Positions 32,301 to 39,610 of a stretch of DNA of 64,000 bases are shown one piece after another (the stretch's first letter is position 1; each line of letters opens with the position of its first letter). Origin of the DNA: Henricia sp. BOLD:AAB3569 (taxonomy: Eukaryota; Echinodermata; Asteroidea; Spinulosida; Echinasteridae); NCBI GenBank assembly GCA_037783545.1, contig JBBELK010000830.1, positions 248,001-312,000 of the forward strand, written 5' to 3'. The notes under the pieces are model-generated. The model did no database searches and was not told the origin of the DNA. It saw only the letters and a program-made list of their open reading frames with translations. Position numbers and translations under genes: made by a program.

Positions 32301-32833
32301 CGTAACCAAACACGTTAATATTGATGTCGTTTTGTTTTTCAATCTTGTAGACTTGACTAATTGGTGTTGGGAACACTATGCCTCTAAAATTTAATCCGTC
32401 GTCTTCTTTGTAAATATCCATCCTCTGGTACCTTATTTTATACGTTGGCTCATTCATTACGCTTGTTTTTACTTTATCTTTAAATTTTCCTAGAGCCGCC
32501 CTCAAAGACCAGCGTATACACTCGTCGTCGTCGTTTTTCACGTTGATGACGGCCTTTTTATTTTTTATGTAGTCCGGTAATTCTATGCAAGAGCTGCCCC
32601 TGATTGGCTTGTACTCTGTAAAGTTTATGTACAGAGTGTTTAGCTTAAACACGGACCACCCGCTTTTTTTCCGTCTGAAATTCTTCTAGTTTTGCCTTTA
32701 TATTTTCTATAGTACTATTCAACACCTTGCCAATGTCGCTGTTGTTTAAAACGAGTTCATTGCTCGTGCGGAATGTGATTTCTTTTTCTTCAATTTCCCC
32801 CTGCGCGTTTAATTTTTTTGAGAAAGTCTACAA
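29377..32833 (-). pseudogene. Protein-primed DNA polymerase B, with three stops and a frameshift
   Basis: Four long segments in one frame (32,652-31,858; 31,713-30,994; 30,960-30,307; 30,300-29,377) are separated only by single in-frame stops: TGA 31,858-31,860, TAA 30,994-30,996, TGA 30,307-30,309. Upstream, about 32,653-32,833 continues the protein in another frame after a change in the T7 run at 32,664-32,670. Exonuclease motifs FVIYADFESL, HNLENYDAHL and YHDLYVQTD (just after the TAA), and polymerase motifs LDANNLYGWAMSQ (A), MNNSVFGKTMENVR (B) and YTDTDSLLLEI (C) are all kept. The protein would be about 1,150 residues, normal for Polintons, which start DNA synthesis from a terminal protein. 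It converges on the integrase gene. Confidence 0.95.
29384..29397. terminator. Palindrome in the integrase/polymerase overlap
   Basis: GTGCCCGCGGGCAC is a perfect 14-bp palindrome located where the two convergent genes overlap (stops at 29,377 and 29,419). It is the third convergent junction of the element with a palindromic sequence. It also encodes parts of both C-termini, so coding constraint or chance are alternative explanations. Confidence 0.4.
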
Positions 32834-32863
32834 TTTATTGGCTATAACGGGTTGCAGTTTTCT

Positions 32864-33250
32864 TTAATGGATTATTTTTTGCTCTATAGACTCTGAGGTA
32901 TCCGATGGACTAATGCAAGTCTTGTTCATGGTCATTTCTCTATCAGATATGATGCTCCAAAATATCGTGACGGAGATGACCAAAAATCCAGGGACACGAT
33001 TTTTGACTCTTAAAATGTCAGATTTCATGCAGATATGGTTTAATGATGTAATTTTCAATTTTGCATATAAAGGAGACCAACTATACTTGGCTTCTGGTAG
33101 TATAATTATCTTTTTAAGCTGCCTAACAATTATTGCAATGGGGACATTTTGAGAGATACCACCGGGACATGCGTTTTTAGGGTTTTTTGAAGGTTCGTCG
33201 TAAAAAATAAGCACCCTGTCGATTTTTTTCAGGAATTTGTACCACTGCAT
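32864..33250 (-). CDS. Unknown Polinton ORF, 128 codons
   Basis: An open frame starting MQWYKFLKKIDRVLIFYDE and rich in lysine, isoleucine and serine, lying between the small gene at 33,358-33,525 and the polymerase, same strand. I do not recognise it. A long unbroken frame and AT-rich, lysine/isoleucine-rich composition like its neighbours favour a real gene, but a plus-strand frame (32,913-33,152) overlaps it, so coding is not certain. It could be a regulatory or early protein by position only. Confidence 0.4.
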   Translation of the reverse strand: MQWYKFLKKIDRVLIFYDEPSKNPKNACPGGISQNVPIAIIVRQLKKIIILPEAKYSWSPLYAKLKITSLNHICMKSDILRVKNRVPGFLVISVTIFWSIISDREMTMNKTCISPSDTSESIEQKIIH

Positions 33251-33357
33251 ATAATCAGAAATATGTTAAAGATCATTTTACCGCTTAAAAATAAAATATT
33301 TATCAGATAGTTTTTGAGATGTAGCATCTCAAAGTGTCGGGACACGAAAATAGACAC

Positions 33358-33525
33358 TTACCGAATAATGACCCATATAGGCCGCCAATAATTTCTTATC
33401 GACTCTAAGTAATCACCCTTTGTATACTTGTTATTTTTGCCCGTGGCTTCAACCTTATTTATGTTATACTTGCCGATTAGCGATAGCAGACTGTTTAGTT
33501 TGACCTCTAATATTTTTGAACTCAT
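33358..33525 (-). CDS. Small 55-codon ORF, possibly SAP-like
   Basis: Reads MSSKILEVKLNSLLSLIG, then TKGDYLESIRNYWRPIW. The helix-turn-helix-like pattern of a leucine-rich helix, glycine turn, and a D-Y-L-x-x-I helix loosely recalls SAP-type DNA-binding motifs. It overlaps the 3' part of the frame at 33,464-33,679 in another phase, as if translationally coupled. Small size leaves much doubt. Confidence 0.35.
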   Translation of the reverse strand: MSSKILEVKLNSLLSLIGKYNINKVEATGKNNKYTKGDYLESIRNYWRPIWVIIR

Positions 33526-33679
33526 CCGCATATTGCTTGACCGTTTTTATTAGTTGTCTTCTCGTTCCAATTTTCTCACCGACGTCAATTACAGCCGGTA
33601 GATTTTCATCGCTAATAAATTTGGTGAGTCGTTTTTTGTTCCATCCAGAATATCCCTTTGGCTTATGTCCAGTTTACAT
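33464..33679 (-). pseudogene. First ORF at the right end, start followed by a stop
   Basis: An open stretch of 69 codons (GHKPKGYSGWNKKRLTKFIS, VGEKIGTRRQLIKTVKQYAD) directly inside the right terminal repeat. The only upstream ATG (33,677-33,679) is followed at once by TAA (33,674-33,676), so either the start is elsewhere or the gene lost its second codon. The lysine/arginine-rich sequence suggests DNA binding. Its position mirrors the small zinc-ribbon gene at the left end. I do not recognise it. Confidence 0.4.
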
Positions 33680-33680
33680 T

Positions 33681-33833
33681 TTTAATATATAAAAGATAAT
33701 CTTATAGTTATCAAAACCAACAAACTGTGGTTTTGATGCCTCGATTACCTTTCGGTTTTAAAATAATTTTTGAAGAAAACGCTGGGTTAGCGTTTTTGTG
33801 TTTTGGCCCAAAAGCCCCCTTTTCTATACTACT
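33681..33833. repeat. Polinton right terminal inverted repeat
   Basis: Reverse complement of the left terminal repeat with few substitutions. It keeps the same two hairpins (the AACGCTGGGTTAGCGTT hairpin and the second with ATCAAAACC...GGTTTTGAT arms) and lacks the 32-base insertion of the left copy. The end reads ...TATACTACT, one ACT/AGT triplet longer than the left terminus. The next six bases are the TCCGAT duplication, after which the host inverted-repeat arm resumes. Confidence 0.93.
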
Positions 33834-33987
33834 TCCGATAGCCATTGAATGGGACTCTTATCAACATGCCACAGTGGACGCCGACAAAAGGGTTTCTATG
33901 TGCATGGCACGGGTATTGTTCAGCACGCCAACTGCCCTTTTGTTCCGTCAGCGATACGTTATGTTATAGGTCATAACGTTCGCTTAC
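33834..33987. repeat. Right arm of the inverted repeat, part 2
   Basis: Starts with the right TCCGAT duplication and continues as the reverse complement of 12,680-12,830 (block GCCATTGAATGGGACTCTTA). It is interrupted at about 33,988 by a MITE and resumes for about 32 bp at 34,631-34,662. Confidence 0.85.
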
Positions 33988-34630
33988 GGCCCGGTCACAC
34001 AGCGCTTTACGGCTTAATCACGGCCAAAACCCGTCCAAAAGTGGTCTCCCGTGAAGCAGACGATGTTGTTCGCGTTGATGTCGAGTTTAAGACGAGCTAC
34101 AGTCGATTTATAGACGTGGCAGGACGCGGGGAGAAATCGGAACGGCGTCGGACGCGGCAAAAAGTTTTGAACTGCTCAAAATTTTAGCCCGCGGGTGGCA
34201 CACGTGGTAAAGACGTGCAACACACGTGAAACACACGTGATAATCCGTGTTCCGGCAGTGATTAAAACTTGGGGAGACGCAGTAAGACGCAGTAAGACGC
34301 GAAAGTTTAGCGGTCTGTCACGGGCAGAGCACGGTCATCGGACGGGTGTTACGCGTTGGTATCAAGGGAAATAGCGTGTGTTTTGCGGCTTATCACTGAC
34401 AAGTGGATTTTCTGCGTACATTTTTAACCTTACACGTGGCTGGACGTGGTTAGCTGTGCTTAGGCTGTGCTTAGGCAGTGCTTTAGCAGTAGAACAGCCG
34501 CCGACGGCCATACCCGTACAAAGCACGGCCAAGCCAAAATTGACCAAAAATTACCACTTACGACCACGTCCACCAGATTTTCATAACTTTTTGTACGTGA
34601 TTTAGACGTGGAGTGCTGTGTGACCGGGCC
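33988..34630. mobile_element. 643-bp MITE with GGCCCGGTCACACAGC termini
   Basis: Terminal inverted repeats GGCCCGGTCACACAGCGCT and AGTGCTGTGTGACCGGGCC. It interrupts the old inverted-repeat arm; the other arm shows the sequence without it. Flanks read CGCTTAC and TTTACGT, so the target duplication is unclear. The interior carries several CACGTG-like motifs and no ORF of note. It is non-autonomous; the mobilising family is unknown. Confidence 0.8.
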
Positions 34631-34744
34631 TTTACGTACTGTTCCATGCTAGATACCTAGTACGACATAGGCCTATGTACAGTACTTACCATTCTGTATT
34701 CCCGAGGCGTTCCTGTTTGTTGTGCGCGGCCGTCGCTCCCTTAC

Positions 34745-34917
34745 CACTGCCCAAGGTTTCGTCGGCTGTTGGCAATTGGCTCGAAACGATACGGTTGAGC
34801 GCCCCTAACCTCGACATTCCCGCTGTCGATGTCCGACGGTGACCCACATTCGGAAAGATCGTCCGACGAAGAGGAAGTGTACTCCCCGTCGCTAACTTCC
34901 TGGCATGATTCCGACAT
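34745..34917 (-). CDS. Possible first exon with acidic start and PYRFEP motif
   Basis: Read leftward from an ATG at 34,917: MSESCQEVSDGEYTSSSSDD, an acidic serine-rich start, then QPYRFEP, ending at a donor GTAAGG (GT at 34,743-34,744). Acidic leaders followed by a PY-x-FEP motif are known to me from proteins with the zinc-binding P2X7-type intracellular domain, but no downstream exons are seen before the MITE at 34,630, so the gene is cut or the exon is an isolated remnant. A longer in-frame start exists upstream (35,064). Confidence 0.35.
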
Positions 34918-36805
34918 TTTAACCCCGGATTTTAACGCGACGACGACGATTAACACGTACAGGCCTAAAACGAAGCTATAGGCAGACTGTGCAAAGCGAA
35001 AATTGCGAAATAATGGAGACCGTGCACAGTGGTTGTACGTACACTTGGTACGTGCGTCTCCCAAACTTTTGTTTGGACATAGTCGTTTTGGCGACTGTTA
35101 TCATTTGTTTCCACACGATTCCAAATCGCGGACGTCCCTTGGCAATCACGTACGATATTGTTCCTATTGTTAAACGTCCGCGATTTGAATACGTGAACCC
35201 GCGCTATTATGCATGTACGTACGTATGTACACATTTTATGATTGGAAAAAAAGTAACACAAAATTTAACTAAAGAATAATGTTGATAAACTACCTTGCAG
35301 AAATTTCAGCCAAATGATCAGTGCTTGTTTTTTTGTGTTGAATAAATAGTGAAAAAAAATTTGTTCACACTTTTCGATCGTATGGAAAAACACCGTAAAG
35401 GGTATAGGAAAATCAAAGATTTTCTCAGGAAAAATATTTTTTCAGCCTAGTATTATGTTTTGCACACAGGGTCTCGAAGCCACGATCGGCCAGTGATCGG
35501 CTACCCCTCATTTATTTTCCTAAAGGTGAAAAGTCACCGGCGTCGTCGCGCGGTTTGCAAATATTGGCTTATGGGGTTCATCACGCATGCGCGACTTCTT
35601 CGTAGTCTTTGTACGTGCTCTGTAAGAAAGGATAACCCCTCGCTGTTAATACCCCAGTCACATTTCCAAACCGATGTCTTCCCGGGTAGTTTAGGAGCTG
35701 TTTTTGGCACTTTCGGGAGGGGCCCGGTGGGACTCCCAGCGGCTGCCGTGCCATTTTTGGCGATGAATTAGACGATGAATTAGAAATGGCCAGAGACACC
35801 GGGGAACCCCTTACTCTTCTTTAAAGTGCGTTACCTAACACACTGGACCAACGGGTATCCCAGCCGGTACCCTTGGGCAAGGCATTTGAACACACTTCGG
35901 AAGGGATGTAAAGCCGTTGGTCCAGTGTTACCAGAGATACAGGGTTGCTAGCCCTACCAAGGTGTAAACAAATGCGAGCCTTATGACTCACCTTGTGTAT
36001 TGAGTCGCGCCCTCTTTGGTCCGTAGTCCGTTGCATATTGTGACGACGCCGTGATGCTGGAATCCGGTATGCGGCCATCTTCTATTCCCATGGGCCCCTC
36101 CGTGCAAATACGAACTACGTATGAAGAGAAGAAAGAGTTAGGTCGATAGAAACAGACTAACAGCCATATGAAGTGATGCAGAGTGATATACTTCCTCATA
36201 TTTTCCTTGCAAACTCTACTTTCGTCATGACGTTGCGCAACTGAGGAAAGTAACGAACGCAATTAGCATGATGTCCATAATTGATACAAAACTCATGCCA
36301 AACACTGCGGTCAGAACTTTGCTCAGTGAACGCATGCAAACACAGAGAAAATGTGTTCATCGGAAAAACCTAAGGCTTATAGTAGAGTCACTTTCATGGA
36401 ATCCGTTACCATTTTTTAAGCATACGTGTCCTTTTTTTTTCTTGATGGATTTAATAAAAAGGAGCAATTTTAAGAAAAATTAGCTCCCATATACACCCAA
36501 AAGTGACGGCTAACTTTTTTTAGCACGATTTTCAAAATGGCCACCGATGCCATCTTGAAAATAAATGGTATCATTGGAACGAGATGAGGCATGTGAACGA
36601 ACGAGGTGTCATTTTCTACTAATTATAGCATCACAAATCTGCTAGAATGCTATTTATTACATTTTTGGACCAGCCCACATGGCTGAAAATGCTAAAATGC
36701 CATGTATATTTGCTGCCATAAAGTAGAATTGCAACATGGACAAGTGAAGTTTATTTCTCAATAATGTTAGCATGGCAAACGCATTGCAAGTACACCGGCA
36801 GGTGT
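34918..36805. other. Repeat-rich stretch, no gene recognised
   Basis: Bases 35,040-35,200 contain a repeat with TCGCGGACGT and its reverse complement ACGTCCGCGA, related to 40,690-40,880. Bases 35,830-35,940 carry a dispersed-repeat-like block in which GGACCAACGG and CCGTTGGTCC form an inverted pair about 90 bp apart, perhaps a SINE end. The rest shows no supported exon. Confidence 0.45.
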
Positions 36806-37460
36806 AAAGTCAGGTCAGGTCAGGTGTGGGTGCATGTGTCGCAGCGGCACCGCGCTCACCCTCCTTCCCCAACCATCCTTATAGCCATCGATCGGGCCTG
36901 CGCCAGGCCCATCCCACACCCTCCATGTGGTCCCCTAGCTGCGCCAACCACGACGCACGGGGTCGACCAACAGGTCGCCTTCACCCCGGCCCCTTAGGGT
37001 CCTTGGCACTGAGGATCCGATTCGCCGGATCTGACGGGGGAAGCGAACCACGTGGCCGTAGAGGCGCAGCTGCCGCTCTCGGATCAAGCAGGTGACACTG
37101 GTTCGAAACGTGGTCTATCCAGCGGTACCCGAGGATGCGGTGAGGGAAAGTAGTCAGGAAGGCGTCCAGTCGTTGCCTCAGCCCACTGGTCAAGGTCCAC
37201 ACTTCACTTGCGTAAAGCAAGACTGGCAGGACCAGCGAGCGGAAGACTCGGACTTTCGCGTCCATCTGCTCATATGCCGAGAGCGCCAAACAGTCTTGTT
37301 CAGGGAGTTTATCACCCCCTGTGCTAGGCCTGGACGCCGAGTGACATCAGCCTCGCTAGTAGGGGAACGATGAACCACGCGACCGAGGCAAGTGAAGCTC
37401 TCCACGATCTCAACAGTCTCACCCGATGCAAGACGAGAATCGGCAGCTGCATGCAATAGG
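36806..37460 (-). pseudogene. LINE 3' fragment (reverse transcriptase C-terminus)
   Basis: Two frames read leftward. 37,456-37,190 has FTCLGRVVHRSPTSEADVTR and NKTVWRSRHMSRWTRKS. 37,289-36,981 has KVRVFRSLVLPVLLYASEVW and HRILGYRWIDHVSN. These are the C-terminal motifs of LINE reverse transcriptases. A frameshift separates them. The 3' end has a microsatellite of GGTCA-type units at about 36,806-36,830. It is a strongly 5'-truncated, dead copy unrelated in sequence to the two CR1/L2-like LINEs here. Confidence 0.8.
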
Positions 37461-37749
37461 TCACCGAAAACCTGGATATTGGTCTCGATTCAGGAGACTC
37501 GCAATCCGAGCCTGGTGTAAAGTAGCAATACCGTGTTTACGATAGGGTATAATGGCATACAGATGTTGGTTGCCGTAGGCATTTCCATGCACCACATTGC
37601 AACAACAGCATAGTTTTGTAGACGTTTTTAGAACTGCACCTCCATTAAACAAAACAAAAGTACATAAGGCTAATTGTGTCATATGATTACTAATAAACAG
37701 TGATGGGGTATGGTCTTCCTTCCAGATGCGGTAAAGGAACTTCATGCTA

Positions 37750-37790
37750 GACAACTAGTGGTAGTCAGCGGCAAACCACCAGTGGTCTAG
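37750..37790. repeat. Single unit of the 46.2-kb minisatellite
   Basis: CAACTAGTGGTAGTCAGCGG and CAAACCACCAGTGGTCTAGC match units of the tandem array at 46,205-46,640. A lone unit 8.5 kb away suggests that the array is derived from a dispersed element. Confidence 0.6.
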
Positions 37791-37955
37791 CCTTTGGTCA
37801 AAGCGGCCGTGGCGAGTTATATTTCGCGCGCTAACAGTTTTACCAACGCTTGAGGAAAAACTAGCACGCACGGACTGCAACCCCGACCGCCTTTAACATA
37901 GCGTTTTTTAGTGCTTATGTTTTCTTTATTTTGGTAGAGGGGTTAACTTGCATAA

Positions 37956-39500
37956 TGCATTAAGATTGTCAAGAAGTGTCCATCTAAGAGTTGTGTCTTT
38001 GACCCAATTCCAACTTGGTTAATCAAGAAGCACTTGACCACTTTCATCCCAATTTTGTGTCGTATTGTTAATGCATCTCTTGCCGCTGGCCAGTTTCCTA
38101 CTGAGCTCCGCAAGGCAGTTATCACCCCGATTTTGAAGAATTCCTCTCTGGATCCCCAACAACTTAAAAAGTACCGGCCTGTTTCTAATTTGTCTTTTTT
38201 AGGCAAATTGATTGAGAGAGTTGCATCCTCCCAGGTTACTGCTTTTGTTGAAAGCAATAGGCTGGGGGATTCCTTACAATCTGCATACCGCAGTCTGTAC
38301 AGCACTGAAACAGCCCTTCTTACAGTTCAAGATGCTTTCCTGCGAGCAATCGACCGACGTGAGGCAGTTTTCTTAGTTATGATTGATATGTCTGCTGCCT
38401 TTGATACAGTGGATCACCCTATTCTTCTTCAGCGTCTTGATGAAAACTTTGGTCTCTGCGGCACAGTCCAGCAATGGTTTCAGTCATACCTAAGTCGCAG
38501 AACCAGTCAAGTGAACATCAAAGGGTCTCTTTCCTCTGAAATGCAACTTAGGTATGGTGTCCCGCAGGGATCAGTCATTGGACCACACGTTTTCATTTAT
38601 TATTCCTTTGTTGTTGGGCATATCATTCGTAAATTTCCCACCCTGCAATACCACATTTATGCGGACGATGTTCAGCTATTTTGTTCATTTGACCCATCAA
38701 TCCCTGGTGAAGCTACATGTGCTTTGTTCACGCTCAGTCAGTGTATCGAGGCACTGCAAGCTTGGATGCTTCAGAATAAACTCCGGATGAACCCGGAGAA
38801 GACCGAGTTCTTCATTGCCTCATCACCAACTAATTTTGCACGTTTAAAACATCTTACTCTTCATCTTGACCAAGTGGACATTTTTCCGTCTTCTAAGGTT
38901 AGAAACCTGGGTGCCATGTTTGATAGTGACATGAAAATGAATGCTCACATCACCCAACTCTGCCGGTCTTTGAATTTTCAGATCCGAAACCTCAGCAGAA
39001 TCCGAAGGTTCCTTAATTTCGATGCCTGCCACAATGCAGTTCGTTCATTAATTCTGTCCAGATTGGACTACTGCAATTCTCTGTTGAATGGTCTGTCACA
39101 GAAGAACATATTTCGTCTGCAAAAAATACAAAATAGGTGTGCCAGACTCATTTTTAGGAAACCCCAAAGTGCACATGTAACACCACTCCTGCGTGAGCTT
39201 CATTGGCTCCCAGTTGCTAAACGTATTCAATTTCGCACTCTTGTCCACACATACAAGTCATTAAATAATCTTTCTCCAGGTTACCTCTCAGCTCTTCTAG
39301 GAATTAGGAAGTCTTCATCATATTCACTGCGATCTCAAACTAGCACATGTCTTGATATTCCCAGATCATGCACTCAAGCTGGCGATAGGGCTTTTTCCGT
39401 CTCTGCTCCTCGCCTTTGGAACAACTTGCCAGCTACAGTCAAGAATTCAACTAACATCACTTCTTTCAGAAAGGCTCTTAAGACCCACCTCTTTCTCTAG
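37956..39500 (+). CDS. LINE reverse transcriptase, open, truncated
   Basis: Open from the truncated start to a stop at 39,498-39,500; the first ATG is at 38,034. Motifs are FDPIPTWLIKK, KKYRPVSNLSFLGKLIERV, MIDMSAAFDTVDHPILL, GVPQGSVIGPHVFIYY, catalytic YADD in YHIYADDVQLF, NLGAMFDSDM and LDYCNSLLNGLS. The sequence is related to, but clearly distinct from, the LINE at 20,872-22,905. The endonuclease domain is missing through truncation, so it cannot move by itself. The absence of stops points to a fairly young insertion. Confidence 0.9.
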   Translation, partial: CIKIVKKCPSKSCVFDPIPTWLIKKHLTTFIPILCRIVNASLAAGQFPTELRKAVITPILKNSSLDPQQLKKYRPVSNLSFLGKLIERVASSQVTAFVESNRLGDSLQSAYRSLYSTETALLTVQDAFLRAIDRREAVFLVMIDMSAAFDTVDHPILLQRLDENFGLCGTVQQWFQSYLSRRTSQVNIKGSLSSEMQLRYGVPQGSVIGPHVFIYYSFVVGHIIRKFPTLQYHIYADDVQLFCSFDPSIPGEATCALFTLSQCIEALQAWMLQNKLRMNPEKTEFFIASSPTNFARLKHLTLHLDQVDIFPSSKVRNLGAMFDSDMKMNAHITQLCRSLNFQIRNLSRIRRFLNFDACHNAVRSLILSRLDYCNSLLNGLSQKNIFRLQKIQNRCARLIFRKPQSAHVTPLLRELHWLPVAKRIQFRTLVHTYKSLNNLSPGYLSALLGIRKSSSYSLRSQTSTCLDIPRSCTQAGDRAFSVSAPRLWNNLPATVKNSTNITSFRKALKTHLFL

Positions 39501-39610
39501 GATTTGAGCGATTCGATATCCCTCATTTCTTTTTTATCTCCCTGCGCTTTGTATCCTTCGGTTAAAAGCGCATTATAAATGCCATATATTATTATATTAG
39601 TATTATAAGG
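37956..39610 (+). mobile_element. CR1/L2-like LINE, 5'-truncated
   Basis: Similarity begins at about 37,956 and ends with a 3' stem-loop (GCGCTTT ... AAAAGCGC) followed by TATAAATGCC and a short ATT-type microsatellite near 39,590-39,610. That is the same 3' architecture as the LINE inside the Polinton. No target duplication was recognised. Confidence 0.88.

Larger units (their letters stand above)
14032..33833. mobile_element. Polinton/Maverick (adintovirus-like) element, degenerate
   Basis: A 19.8-kb element with terminal inverted repeats, 5'-AG termini and a 6-bp target duplication TCCGAT at 14,026-14,031 and 33,834-33,839, as expected for Polintons. It encodes protein-primed DNA polymerase B, a retrovirus-type integrase, a packaging ATPase, a major capsid protein and a row of small membrane or coiled-coil proteins. 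I recognised no adenovirus-type protease. Removing the LINE and the integrase-splitting insertion leaves about 14.6 kb. The polymerase, integrase, ATPase, capsid and two other large genes carry stops or frameshifts, so it cannot be autonomous. Its right end is confirmed by the flanking inverted-repeat arm, which has a paralogous empty site. Confidence 0.95.

Noticed and set aside
33241-33363. Possible intron in a Polinton gene: donor GTAAGT after the 55-codon ORF and acceptor ATATGCAG before the 128-codon ORF
   Set aside because: The splice phases do not match: joining gives an early stop, and an intron here is not supported by anything else.
14032-33833. Bacterial or viral contamination of the assembly
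   Set aside because: The element is flanked by a target duplication and by host-type repeat arms, and is interrupted by LINEs like those elsewhere in the window, so it is integrated host DNA.
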